NCBI GenBank assembly: GCA_937920545.1
Contig: CAKZUG010000069.1
Span: 1 to 58,955 of the forward strand
Source of the DNA: an uncultured Saccharophagus sp.
GTDB taxonomy: Bacteria > Pseudomonadota > Gammaproteobacteria > Pseudomonadales > Cellvibrionaceae
Direction of reading: 5' to 3'
Length of the DNA: 58,955 nucleotides
Shown here: positions 1-8,607 of the stretch, piece after piece
Layout: every line of letters starts with the position of its first letter
Numbering within the stretch: the first letter of the stretch is position 1
The notes under the pieces: generated by a model
The model's database searches: none
Seen by the model: only the letters and a program-made list of their open reading frames with translations
Told to the model about the DNA's origin: nothing
Position numbers and translations under genes: made by a program

Positions 1-450
1 TATATCGCAAAGCGACTCTGCAAGAGTAAACAGCTTAAGTTTAAGTTGGGTATTCATTCTATGGTCATCTCAATATATCGGGGTCGTATTCTTATAACAA
101 AACATGTTTTTTTATCTTGTCGTGTTATCACTGCACCGCAAAATACTTTGCAATTTATGTGAGTGCAGCTTTCTTTATGTCTTAAGATATAAAGAGATAT
201 TTGCAAGTATAACAATAAATATACAATCGAGATGCCCGCTCTAAGTGTAGCAACAAGCTCCTTCATATGCCTTATTCTAAAAGAATATTTATTGTATAAA
301 TGTGTTGCTTATATTTTATTCAATAAGGGGGCGTTATTATCTAAATGACGATATTTTTCTCTATTATACTTATTTTTGTATTTGCGGTGCGCTATTCAAA
401 TAAGAGGCTAAAATTCAATCAGTATAACAGTGAATAAAAAGAGAAGGTCT
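1..450. other. Gene-free left edge
   Basis: AT-rich stretch before the first convincing gene. A 70-codon open frame on the minus strand (266 to 54) is preceded by a weak AAGG, but its product has no recognisable domain and a biased composition, so I do not call it. No tRNA, terminator or clear promoter was seen. Confidence 0.4.
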
Positions 451-1056
451 ATGGCAAGCGGCTATATTTATACTGGTAATGTAGTAGACATCGAGGCGTC
501 GGGTATGGGGCGTTTTTCATACCCTATCGAGATAGCAATGGTGGCGTATAACGGTGTGTCTTACGAATCACTTATTTTGCCCGAGGTATCTTGGGATTCG
601 TGGTCTGATTCTGCAGAGAAAATACACGGCATTTCTCGTGATACGCTTTTGATAAAAGGGCGCAGCGCAAAACAAGTATGCGAAGAGCTAAACACTTTAT
701 TTGCTGGCGAAACATTTTACAGTGATTGCTGGCCATTAGACAGTAAGTGGCTGAGTACGCTGTATGAAGCCGCACGCATGACGCCTTCTTTTAATCTTTG
801 TTCAACCGATTATATTTTGAATGAGCACGATATTCAGTGCTGGGCGCAGTCTAAGATCGACTGTGCCGAGGCTCAAAATATCACGCCACACCGTGCCTTA
901 GCAGATGCTCGTATTATTAAACATCTGCTCGATACAAAAACAATGCAGCGGCAATCGTCCAAACCGTTTAATGATGCTTCTAATGATGCATTGGTATCAC
1001 CCGTTATGGCTACGCCATCTGCGTCACAGGAAAGTGTGAATACACGTATCGCTTAA
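451..1056 (+). CDS. DEDDh-type 3'-5' exonuclease (RNase T / DnaQ-like)
   Basis: Predicted metal-dependent 3'-5' exonuclease of the DnaQ/RNase T fold. With the start used here, the ExoI motif VVDIEASG (Asp and Glu near residues 13 and 15) is at the N terminus, an ExoII-like FYSDCWPLDSKWL lies mid-protein, and ExoIII reads PHRALADAR with the His and Asp of the DEDDh type. The C-terminal 40 residues look disordered. The frame can extend to a GTG at 430, but the ATG at 451 follows an AGAAGG ribosome site about five bases upstream, so I prefer it (201 aa). The gene is monocistronic and converges on srkA. Substrate unknown. Confidence 0.8.
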   Translation: MASGYIYTGNVVDIEASGMGRFSYPIEIAMVAYNGVSYESLILPEVSWDSWSDSAEKIHGISRDTLLIKGRSAKQVCEELNTLFAGETFYSDCWPLDSKWLSTLYEAARMTPSFNLCSTDYILNEHDIQCWAQSKIDCAEAQNITPHRALADARIIKHLLDTKTMQRQSSKPFNDASNDALVSPVMATPSASQESVNTRIA

Positions 1057-1194
1057 GTTGTAGTGTGGTTAATTGAGCATGGGTTGCCTTATGCGCTTTC
1101 GGGCTAGCTTAAGGCTGAGTTGCAACATACTTACAGCTAACTACAACCAAGATAAAACCAAGCTATAGTCAACTATAGTCAGACTACAGATAGG

Positions 1195-2193
1195 TTATAG
1201 CCGAATAAGAGCAGGCTCGTTTAACGCCGATGCTTGCTCTTTTAATTCTAAAATATGCTCTGCCCAGTATCTTTCGGTATTAAACCACGGGAACGCAAAC
1301 GGAAAGGCTGGGTCTTGCCAGCGTCTGGCTAGCCAAGCACTGTAATGCATTAAGCGCATGGTGCGCAGTGTTTCTATTAAATGCAGCTCGCGGTTATTAA
1401 ACGTGTGAAATTCTTCATAGCCATCTAAAAACTCACCCAGCTGAATTTGTTTTTGTGAGCGCTCACCGTTAAGTAGCATCCACATATCTTGTATGGCAGG
1501 GCCAGAGCGGCAGTCATCAAAATCGACAAAATACAATAACTCATCGCGTTCTAAAATATTACCGGGGTGGCAATCGCCATGTAGCCGTATAGGAGTAAAA
1601 GGCGTGCCTTCAAATATGGGCGTGAGGGTTGCAATGAGTTGATCGCTTATTGCTTGGTAAGCAGGGCGCAAAGTAGTGGGGAGAAAATCGTTTTCTAGTA
1701 AGTATTGCTGGCTATTCAGCACATACGATTGCATATCCATGGTGGGGCGGTGTGCAAATTCTTGTGTTGCCCCCACAGCGTGAATACGCCCAATTTGCTG
1801 GCCCATACGGTACGTGGTGTCTAAATCGTCTAGGTTGGGTGCGTGCCCGCCAAAGCGCGTAAATAAGGAAAACATATGATCGCCGTAAAAAAACAGTGTT
1901 TCACCGTCGCGCTCAATGGGCGATAAAATAGGAATTTCTAAATCAATGAGTGCCTTGCAGTAAGCATGCTCCTCTTTTATTTGGGCATGGCTCCAGCGGT
2001 TAGGGCGGTAAAATTTAGCAATCAAAGGCGCGCTATCTTCTATGCCCACCTGATACACGCGGTTTTCATAACTATTAAGCGGAAAAACCCGTAAATCACA
2101 TAAAAAGCCCAGGCTCTCTATTGCATCAATAACGGTATCTTGCGTTAACGTATGAAAAGGCGTTGGATTTTGCTTGGCTTCAGTCACGGGCAT
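1195..2193 (-). CDS. srkA: Stress response kinase A (YihE/RdoA family Ser/Thr kinase)
   Basis: Cytoplasmic protein kinase with the aminoglycoside-phosphotransferase-like fold; in Escherichia coli SrkA counters stress-induced death linked to the Cpx response. The 332-aa length fits the family. The catalytic loop LHGDCHPGN lies near residues 203-211 and the metal-binding FVDFDDCRSGPA near 221, with the DMWMLL stretch typical of YihE after it. The start ATG at 2193 has a GTGAG-like ribosome site. It is transcribed divergently from murJ across 145 bp and converges on the exonuclease gene. The common srkA-dsbA pairing is not present here. Confidence 0.9.
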   Translation of the reverse strand: MPVTEAKQNPTPFHTLTQDTVIDAIESLGFLCDLRVFPLNSYENRVYQVGIEDSAPLIAKFYRPNRWSHAQIKEEHAYCKALIDLEIPILSPIERDGETLFFYGDHMFSLFTRFGGHAPNLDDLDTTYRMGQQIGRIHAVGATQEFAHRPTMDMQSYVLNSQQYLLENDFLPTTLRPAYQAISDQLIATLTPIFEGTPFTPIRLHGDCHPGNILERDELLYFVDFDDCRSGPAIQDMWMLLNGERSQKQIQLGEFLDGYEEFHTFNNRELHLIETLRTMRLMHYSAWLARRWQDPAFPFAFPWFNTERYWAEHILELKEQASALNEPALIRL

Positions 2194-2338
2194 ATCTCAC
2201 TGTAAAGGAATCGCCAGTATAACGCGTTGATTGTTTAAAGGTAGCGCTAATCAGCGCGCTTCAAGCCGTCAAAGGTTTCTAATGGCTGTCAAACGCTTGC
2301 ACTAAACAACATGAAGTGGCTCAATACGTTTTTATTTT

Positions 2339-3970
2339 TTGCAGGTGCGCATTATCTTGAAGACCACTAACCCTACACCTAACAGCTCAGCTAATCAGGT
2401 AAAAGCGCCACGGCTTTTACGGTCGGGCTTGATTGTTTCAACCATGACAATGTTATCGCGCGTACTGGGTTTAGTGCGCGATATTATTTTTGCCCGCTTT
2501 ATTGGTGCGGGTGGCGATGCCGATGCGTTTTTTCTTGCGTTTAAGATTCCTAATTTTTTACGTAGGCTCTTTGCTGAGGGGGCATTTGCACAGGCATTTG
2601 TGCCTGTATTAAGCGAATACCGTACTCGTGGCAGCATGGCGGCGGTGCAGCAGCTGATTAACCATGTGGCAGGCTGCTTGGGTTTTTCGCTTATTGTTAT
2701 TACCGTGTTTGCCATGTTGGCGGCCCCGGCATTAACCGCCGTGTGGGGTGCGGGTTTATTATGGCAAGGCGATATGGATAAATTTTGGTTAACCAGTGAT
2801 TTATTGCGTATTACCTTTCCCTATTTATTACTCATTTCATTAACCGGTTTTGCGGGTGCTATTTTAAACAGTTTTGACCGTTTTGCCGTGCCTGCCTTTA
2901 CCCCAGTATTACTTAACGTGTGTTTAATTGTTGCGGCTATTTTTGCCGCGCCGTTTTTTGAGCAGCCCGTATTTGCCTTGGCGTGGGGGGTGTTAGCAGC
3001 AGGCATGTTACAGTTTGTTTTTCAATTGCCTTTTTTACTGCATTTGGGCTTATTGCCAAAGCCTAAAATGGCGTGGCACGACCCCGCCGTTAAAAAAGTA
3101 TTGCTGCTTATGGCGCCCGCCATGTTTGGCGTATCGGTTAGCCAAATTAATTTAATGCTCGATACCGTGATTGCCACGTTTATCCCAGGTGATGGCAATA
3201 TCGCATGGTTATATTATTCAGACAGGCTAACCGAATTACCATTGGGCGTATTTGGCGTGGGCATTGCCACCATTATTTTACCGAGTTTATCAAGGCAATT
3301 TTCAGCGCAATCAGATAAAGGCAATACCGATTACACCCGCACCCTTAACTGGGCGTTACAGTGCGTTTTATTAATTGGTGTACCAGCAGCGTTAGCGCTC
3401 ATTATTTTGGCCAAGCCACTGCTGTTTACACTTTTTCAATACGACAAAACCACGGCGTTTGATGTGCATATGGCATCGTTAAGTATGCAAGCCTATGCCT
3501 GCGGTTTGGTGGCGTTTATGTTAATTAAAGTGTTAGCCAGCGCTTATTTTTCGCGCCAAGATACAAAAACACCTGTACGCATAGGCATTATTGCCATGGT
3601 GGTTAATATGGGGCTTAACGTGTTATTTGTGTTGCCGTTATATTTTATCTGGCAGGTCGGCCATGTTGGCTTGGCATTGGCCACGGCATGTTCGGCCACA
3701 CTGAATGCGTGGTTGTTATTTAGTGGTTTACGCCGCCGTGGTATTTTTATAGCGCTGGCGGGTTGGGGTATATTTATTGCGCGCTTACTGGCAGGCTGTG
3801 TCGCACTAGTCGCCAGCCTGCTTATAATTATGCAGTATTTACCCTCTTTTGAAGGGTTAAATTGGAGCGAGCGCGTGAGCTTAATGAGCCTTACCGTTAC
3901 GGCAGGCTTAGCCAGTTTTACTTTGGCCATCATACTGGCAGGCATGCGCCCACGGCATCTACGGCATTAA
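2339..3970 (+). CDS. murJ: Lipid II flippase MurJ (MviN)
   Basis: Integral inner-membrane MOP-superfamily flippase that moves lipid-linked peptidoglycan precursor to the periplasm. The N-terminal MTMLSRVLGLVRDIIFARFIGAG region and the later FAEGAFAQAFVPVLSEYR are family hallmarks, and about fourteen hydrophobic segments follow. The family length is near 510 aa. The start is uncertain because there is no ATG: TTG 2339, GTG 2345 and TTG 2357 are all in frame, and TTG 2357 has an AGGTG about nine bases upstream, so the true protein may be 537 rather than 543 aa. In related genomes ribF usually follows directly; here about 10.8 kb intervenes. Confidence 0.93.
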   Translation: MQVRIILKTTNPTPNSSANQVKAPRLLRSGLIVSTMTMLSRVLGLVRDIIFARFIGAGGDADAFFLAFKIPNFLRRLFAEGAFAQAFVPVLSEYRTRGSMAAVQQLINHVAGCLGFSLIVITVFAMLAAPALTAVWGAGLLWQGDMDKFWLTSDLLRITFPYLLLISLTGFAGAILNSFDRFAVPAFTPVLLNVCLIVAAIFAAPFFEQPVFALAWGVLAAGMLQFVFQLPFLLHLGLLPKPKMAWHDPAVKKVLLLMAPAMFGVSVSQINLMLDTVIATFIPGDGNIAWLYYSDRLTELPLGVFGVGIATIILPSLSRQFSAQSDKGNTDYTRTLNWALQCVLLIGVPAALALIILAKPLLFTLFQYDKTTAFDVHMASLSMQAYACGLVAFMLIKVLASAYFSRQDTKTPVRIGIIAMVVNMGLNVLFVLPLYFIWQVGHVGLALATACSATLNAWLLFSGLRRRGIFIALAGWGIFIARLLAGCVALVASLLIIMQYLPSFEGLNWSERVSLMSLTVTAGLASFTLAIILAGMRPRHLRH

Positions 3971-4060
3971 TATCAAGCACGATAAAAATACACAGTACAA
4001 AATGAATAGTAAAAAACGAACAGTAAAAAATGAACAATAAAGATAATAAGAGGAATACAT

Positions 4061-5311
4061 ATGAATATTTTTTTTAAACACACGTTAAGTTTTTTATGGG
4101 TGTTGGGTTTTACTTACGCTATTAGCGCCAGTGCAAATGAGGAAGTATATGAGTCTGTAAATAAGGTGGTGCATGAGGGAGCGCATGAGGGAGTGCATGA
4201 GGTTACACATACACCGTATGCACATTCATACCAAGAGCAAAATGGTATGGTGGTCATAGAAGCCGAAAACTATGCCACACAAACCCAAGCCGATATACGC
4301 CGTTGGATTACTTTTAGCAAGGGCAATACACCTAGCGAGGCCAAGCAACTGGCCGACGCCGATGCCCCTCACACAAAAGGAGCCAGCGGCGGTAGTTATA
4401 TTGAAAGCCTGCCCGACACCCGCGTTAATCATAATGAAGCCCTTATTAAAGGCGAGAATTTTTCGAATGCCGCTGGCGCAATGGCCATACTGACCTACCC
4501 CGTTTATTTTTCACAGGCTGGCCGTTATTACATTTGGGGCAGGGGCTTTAGCACCGGGCCAGAAGACAACGGCTTTCACTTTGGCTTAAATGGCCAGTGG
4601 CCCGATACCTCACAGCGTATGCAATTTTGTAAGGGCAAGCATGCATGGACATGGTCATCACAGCAACGCCGCCCCAAAAGCCATTGCGGTACACCTAATA
4701 CCCTATGGGTAGATATTCCTAGCGCTGGGCAACATACCTTTATGTTATCCATGCGTGAAGATGGCGCCGAGTTAGATAAAATTATTTTAACAAAAGATAA
4801 AAAGTTTATTCCCAAAAAAATAGGCCCCGATCAAACCCTGTATACCCCCGCGCCACTACCGAAAAAAACAGGATATTTTAGTATTAATCACTACGTTTAT
4901 AAGCTGCATGCCACCAGTACTTTTTCTGACGTGGGTGATTTTAGTCACGATAAAAAGCATAACGTATTATTTATTGATAGCTCCAATAAAAAACATCAAA
5001 ACGTCTATATTACCGCCACCCAAAAAATGAAAACAAAAGGCCGAGCCAAAACCCTGGAGGCGAGCTTAGTTACCTTAAGCGATGTGGCGGGCGAATCTGA
5101 ATACCGCGTACTGCATAATGGTAAACTCATTGCCCAAGTAAAAAATAATCCGGCAACTCAAGATTACCAAGAGCAAGTATTACCACTGGGTGAAATTACC
5201 TTTAAAAAAGGCGATACGCTAGACGTGCAAGCCAAAGCTATGACCAACGGTAAAATACAAGGCCAGTATTCACGCGGCATGTGGCGCGGTGTGGTTTTAC
5301 AGCGTAAATAA
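4061..5311 (+). CDS. Secreted protein with carbohydrate-binding-like beta-sandwich module
   Basis: Signal peptide (about residues 1-25, ending near SASA/NEE), then a short His/Glu-rich linker made of repeated VHEGAHEGVHEV units. A module of about 200 residues begins VVIEAENY and contains GGSYIESLPD, YYIWGRGFSTG and a terminal AELDKIILTKD. This pattern matches galactose-binding-like sandwiches of the CBM6/35 type and those attached to GH115-like proteins. The C-terminal 130 residues look like a second beta-rich domain. No catalytic domain was recognised. A good AAGAGG ribosome site precedes the ATG. Probably binds polysaccharide at the cell surface or outside the cell; ligand unknown. It is the first gene of the accessory block after murJ. 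Confidence 0.6.
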   Translation: MNIFFKHTLSFLWVLGFTYAISASANEEVYESVNKVVHEGAHEGVHEVTHTPYAHSYQEQNGMVVIEAENYATQTQADIRRWITFSKGNTPSEAKQLADADAPHTKGASGGSYIESLPDTRVNHNEALIKGENFSNAAGAMAILTYPVYFSQAGRYYIWGRGFSTGPEDNGFHFGLNGQWPDTSQRMQFCKGKHAWTWSSQQRRPKSHCGTPNTLWVDIPSAGQHTFMLSMREDGAELDKIILTKDKKFIPKKIGPDQTLYTPAPLPKKTGYFSINHYVYKLHATSTFSDVGDFSHDKKHNVLFIDSSNKKHQNVYITATQKMKTKGRAKTLEASLVTLSDVAGESEYRVLHNGKLIAQVKNNPATQDYQEQVLPLGEITFKKGDTLDVQAKAMTNGKIQGQYSRGMWRGVVLQRK

Positions 5312-5342
5312 CTATAAGGTTAAATACTACCGAAACAGTTGA

Positions 5343-5441
5343 AAAGAATACCCTTGAGTATGATGCACGCTGTCAATATACCCCTATACGCTCTGCGTCG
5401 GCATCCTGCCTCTGATGGCTTCATACCCAAGGGTATTCTTT
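5343..5441 (+). repeat. Hairpin repeat unit, conserved core with 21-bp arms
   Basis: Arms 5343-5363 and 5421-5441 are complementary at 20 of 21 positions and enclose 57 nt. The core (CACGCTGT...GTCGGCATCCTGCCTC...GATGG) resembles the cores at 7220-7268 and 12683-12746 (the latter inverted), while the arm sequences are unrelated to theirs. It lies just downstream of the carbohydrate-binding-like gene and could act as a terminator, although no clean U-run follows. Confidence 0.65.
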
Positions 5442-5853
5442 CTTTGTGTCTTGTAAATAACTATATGGCTAAATAGCTATACGGTTGAATAAACCGATTT
5501 AATTTGAGAACTTAATTTGAGAACTTAATTCGAGCGTTTGATTTAAGATCTTAATTTAAAGGCTTGATTCACATTTTTACTATTACAGTTTGGTATGTTG
5601 TTTCAATGTTTTTTTTAATATAACAACACGGTAGATTATTACTGAGATGGTAAATTGAAAAGACTAAAGTCTTTAGCACTAATTAATTTAAATGCAAGCG
5701 TTAACCTTACGTTACTAAAATACGTATATAGCCAGTGAATTTATACCCGTGTAAAAATAGGCAAATAAAAAATGTTATACGGTATTTTCCTATATTTATA
5801 ATGCCCTGATTTTCCCGCATAAAAGGGTAATAACTACAGTGAGAGATTCGTAC

Positions 5854-5901
5854 GTAGAGAGGCCCGTAGAGAGACCTATAGAGAGACCCGTAAAAAAACC
5901 A
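5854..5901. repeat. 12-bp imperfect tandem repeat (4 units)
   Basis: Units GTAGAGAGGCCC, GTAGAGAGACCT, ATAGAGAGACCC and a degenerate GTAAAAAAACCA lie head to tail, ending 20 bp before the transglutaminase-like start. Function unknown; it may be simple slippage. Confidence 0.7.
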
Positions 5902-5921
5902 GTAATGAGGCTTAGCACTAA

Positions 5922-6776
5922 ATGAAAAAGCTTAAAATTATTCATCAAACCCAATATGATTTTACAAGCCAAGTTGAATTACTACCGCATACCTTAAGGC
6001 TGCGCCCGCGAGAAGGGCACGAGATGCGTATCGAATATTCAAAGCTCACCATAAGCCCTAATGCATCATTACGTTGGCAGCGAGACGTCGAGGGCAATTC
6101 TGTTGCAACAGCCCAGTTTAATGGTAAAACACAACAGCTCATTATTCATAGCGAGGTAGTGATACAGCAATACGCCTCATCACCTCATGATTTTTTAGTA
6201 GCCGATTACGCCGTGAATTACCCCTTCCAATACAGCGTAGAAGATCAGGTGCTTTTATCCCCTTACTTACAAGATTTAAGCACCACGCAATCACCGCAGG
6301 TTAATAGCTGGGTTAGTTCACTTCACAGCAATATGCAGGGGCAGCAAACGTTTTCACTTTTACTCAACCTCAATCAACGTATTTATCAAACAATAGGCTA
6401 TCAAGTAAGGGAAGAAGAGGGTGTTCAAACCGCCGAAAAAACACTTTCGTTAGGGACAGGTTCTTGCCGAGATAGCGCAAGCTTATTTATGGCAGCAGCA
6501 AAAAAACTCGGGTTTGCCGCAAGATTTGTAAGTGGGTATATTCATTCAAACGATGTTGTTGCGCAGTCTGGTTCTACCCATGCTTGGGCAGAAGTATTTA
6601 TCCCGGGAGCTGGCTGGAAAGGGTTCGATCCTACTATTGGTGATATGGTGGGTGAAAATCACATCGCAGTCGCAGTGGCGCGCCTGCCCGAGTCAGTCCC
6701 CCCCGTTTCTGGCGACTATTTAGGTGTGCCAGAGTCTAAAATGACCGTTAATGTATGGGTAACACAAATAAAATAA
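5922..6776 (+). CDS. Transglutaminase-like cysteine protease family protein
   Basis: Two parts: an N-terminal beta-rich region (residues 1-110, starting KKLKIIHQTQYDF...LLPHTLRLRPREG) matching the bacterial transglutaminase-like N-terminal domain, then the papain-like core. A full catalytic triad is visible: Cys182 in GTGSCRDSA, His220 in STHAWAEVF and Asp236 in GFDPTIGD. No signal peptide, so it is probably cytoplasmic. Length (284 aa) fits the family. Relatives often sit beside alpha-E and circularly permuted ATP-grasp genes; here it is alone. Whether it is a protease, amidase or cross-linker cannot be told from sequence. Confidence 0.85.
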   Translation: MKKLKIIHQTQYDFTSQVELLPHTLRLRPREGHEMRIEYSKLTISPNASLRWQRDVEGNSVATAQFNGKTQQLIIHSEVVIQQYASSPHDFLVADYAVNYPFQYSVEDQVLLSPYLQDLSTTQSPQVNSWVSSLHSNMQGQQTFSLLLNLNQRIYQTIGYQVREEEGVQTAEKTLSLGTGSCRDSASLFMAAAKKLGFAARFVSGYIHSNDVVAQSGSTHAWAEVFIPGAGWKGFDPTIGDMVGENHIAVAVARLPESVPPVSGDYLGVPESKMTVNVWVTQIK

Positions 6777-6899
6777 AGAAAAAAACGTAGCCATGTAAGA
6801 TAGGAAGATAAAAGATAAGAAAGGAAAAAGGACGGTCATAAAGTTTCTTACCTAAATTTAATAAATTTTCTGCCTCAAATTTACTCCTTTAGATATTTT

Positions 6900-6926
6900 C
6901 TCGTTCCCATGCTCTGCGTGGGAATG
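6900..6926. repeat. Short palindromic repeat (TTCCCATGC/GCGTGGGAA type)
   Basis: TCGTTCCCATGCTCTGCGTGGGAATGC folds into a stem with one G-U pair. The same kind of sequence (CGTTCCCACGCTCTGCGTGGGAATGC) is, from memory, a very common dispersed REP-like palindrome in many Proteobacteria. It marks the left side of the accessory cassette. Confidence 0.6.
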
Positions 6927-7203
6927 CATATTGATTGCCTTGCTTACATATACAGTAGGTTGGGATGCCTCAACACTTTAGCTTGCAACATGTTAAATAA
7001 CGTTAACTCCTTGTTCCTATTCTCTATGCGAAAATATTATCCAGTAAAGCAAAAAAAATATGGGTGTCCCCGATTTCTGCTGTCCCCGATTTTGTGCTCT
7101 CGGCTTTCTTCATGCGAAAATGTGACTCAATAAAGCGTAAAGAGTATGGGCGTTTCATATTTTTAAAATATAAGTATATTGCGGTCTGCGTCAGAACATA
7201 TCA

Positions 7204-7284
7204 CCTCGGCATCACGAACACGCTGTAAATACCTCCCTGTAAGCTCTTGTCGGCTCCTGCCTCCAAAGGTTCGTGCTGCCGAGG
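7204..7284 (+). repeat. Hairpin repeat unit A (left copy)
   Basis: Arms CCTCGGCATCACGAAC and GTTCGTGCTGCCGAGG pair with one mismatch around a 49-nt core containing ACGCTGTAAATACC, CTGTAAGCTC and CTGCCTCC. Same core family as 5343-5441. Confidence 0.8.
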
Positions 7285-7409
7285 AAATATCTTCTTTTGA
7301 ATTGATCATATTGAAGAGTGATATGTGGGCGTTTTTTTAAATGCATGTGACTATAAAATAAAGTGTTTTTGTTCTTCAAACCTGTAGAAAATGTATAAAA
7401 AACAGTGCG

Positions 7410-7491
7410 GATGCTTATAGCAAACCATCGGGGGCAGGACGCCGATGTGAGCTTACAGGAATATATTTACAGGATGTTTGATATGGTTATC
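7410..7491 (-). repeat. Hairpin repeat unit B (left copy, decayed)
   Basis: Core lies in reverse orientation to unit A (GGCAGGACGCCGATGTGAGC...). Left arm GATGCTTAT is intact, but the partner reads ATGGTTATC instead of ATAAGCATC, so pairing is weakened. Position matches unit B at 12663-12766. Confidence 0.7.
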
Positions 7492-8004
7492 GACGCTTGA
7501 TTAATGTGAGCAGCTATCGGTGATATCGTATATAAAAGGCCGTTTTTTAGATTAGCGAAGCTGGGGATAACCAAAGAAAAATATATGGGTGTTTTCGATT
7601 TTTCTCTGGGTGTTTGGCAATATTTGCAGCAATAAACGACTAGATAAGTTAACTCTTAGAGGCCAAAATAAAGTGACGGCATAGTGGCCGATACATGCTC
7701 CTGCTGTATCGGCATTCACAACATCCTTGGCACTTGCAGCTGTACTGTATGGTTCATAACATTGAGAAGTTATGAAAATTGCAGCTTAACAAGTAAATGG
7801 CTTAAAAGGGGCTAGAATACCTAATAAAAGCGATGTTCGGTATGAATAATATACGATTTTAGGATTTTGGTGATCAATATTTTGATTTACCATAACTTTC
7901 AAATTGTAATGAAATTTTTAAAAAATAGAAGACGAGGTAAGATATTAGTTTTTTTGGCTAATTTTCTACAGCCTCGTTAGTCAACATTACTAAAGGAGAT
8001 AGAA

Positions 8005-8607
8005 GTGTCAACAATAGATAAAAATGGAATGCTAATAGACACTAAAGTGAAGTTAAAACGCTATAAAAGTATCGAGCACGGTACTTTGCCAGCGATACGC
8101 GCAATACTGGTGCATCAAACTGATGCTCCAACAGCTCAACATACATTTAACGGTTACAATGCAGGTGGAAATGGAGCTCATTTTCTTATCTCTAAATCCG
8201 GTGAAATATATCAAACAGCGAGCTTGAATATGCGCTGTTACCACGTTGGGAGATTGATCAAATCGAAATGCTTATCGCTAAATAAGGCAAACTGTAAAAA
8301 TCCAGCGATGACTAAAATTCTTACCCTGTCGTGGGCAGCTCAAATCAAAGCCTTGGACACGCATGAGCGGAGCAAACAGTATCCAGATCGATTTCCGGTT
8401 AATAGTGATTCCATTGGGATAGAGCTTGTTGGTAAGCATGTAGACGATAAAACCTATCAGGCAGTAACGTCCCAACAGAATACATCGCTTCAGTGGCGAG
8501 TAGGTGAACTTAACAAACATTTCAGTACAACCAGCACCGATGTTTATCGGCATCCAACAGTGTCATATAAAAATCCAGGTGAAGCGAGTACTGCAAAATG
8601 GAAATAA
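8005..8607 (+). CDS. N-acetylmuramoyl-L-alanine amidase-like protein (Amidase_2/PGRP fold), possible toxin effector
   Basis: 200 aa, almost entirely an Amidase_2 (AmpD/PGRP-type) zinc amidase domain, predicted to cut the bond between N-acetylmuramic acid and L-Ala in peptidoglycan. Seen: His37 in ILVHQTDAP, GGNGAHFLISKSGEIYQ, YHVGR, then SIGIELVG and YRHPTVSYKNPGEAS with His183 and Lys189; this last motif departs from AmpD's KTDPG. There is no signal peptide. GTG start with a strong AAAGGAGAT. It overlaps the following lipoprotein gene by 10 nt, so the two are probably co-translated. Lack of export signal plus a lipoprotein partner suggests a secretion-system effector with immunity; a phage endolysin remnant or AmpD-like recycling enzyme is the alternative. 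Confidence 0.8.
   Translation: MSTIDKNGMLIDTKVKLKRYKSIEHGTLPAIRAILVHQTDAPTAQHTFNGYNAGGNGAHFLISKSGEIYQTASLNMRCYHVGRLIKSKCLSLNKANCKNPAMTKILTLSWAAQIKALDTHERSKQYPDRFPVNSDSIGIELVGKHVDDKTYQAVTSQQNTSLQWRVGELNKHFSTTSTDVYRHPTVSYKNPGEASTAKWK

Larger units (their letters stand above)
5312..5921. other. Gene-free spacer with several repeats
   Basis: 610 bp without a supportable gene. It holds a long hairpin element (5343-5441), two and a half 13-bp repeats AATTTGAGAACTT (5501-5534) and a 12-bp tandem array (5854-5901). The rest is AT-rich and featureless by eye. Confidence 0.5.
7181..7600 (+). repeat. Left copy of long direct repeat bracketing the cassette
   Basis: About 420 bp matching 12445-12860 in the same orientation. 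From GCGGTCTGCGTCAGAACATA the two copies run together without long gaps for over 300 bp, differing by eye at roughly one base in ten, then more loosely to a shared end near ATATGGGTG/ATATGGTTG. The copy contains two hairpin units in opposite orientation (7204-7284 and 7410-7491). The right arm of its second unit has decayed compared with the copy at 12.7 kb. Confidence 0.9.
6777..8004. other. 1.2-kb gene-free stretch with repeats
   Basis: No convincing gene. It contains the palindrome at 6900-6926, two GTCCCCGATTT motifs near 7063-7095, the left long direct repeat (7181-7600) and a perfect 9-bp hairpin GCCGATACA/TGTATCGGC (7687-7713). A 74-codon open frame at 6909-7133 is cysteine-rich, has no ribosome site and starts inside the palindrome; I reject it. 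An AAAGGAGAT ribosome site for the next gene begins near 7992. Confidence 0.5.

Noticed and set aside
54-266. 70-codon open frame on the minus strand
   Set aside because: No domain, weak ribosome site, AT-rich region at the window edge; not enough to call a gene.
6909-7133. 74-codon frame in the spacer after the transglutaminase-like gene
   Set aside because: Begins inside a palindrome, no ribosome site, reads through repeat motifs; composition unlike a protein.
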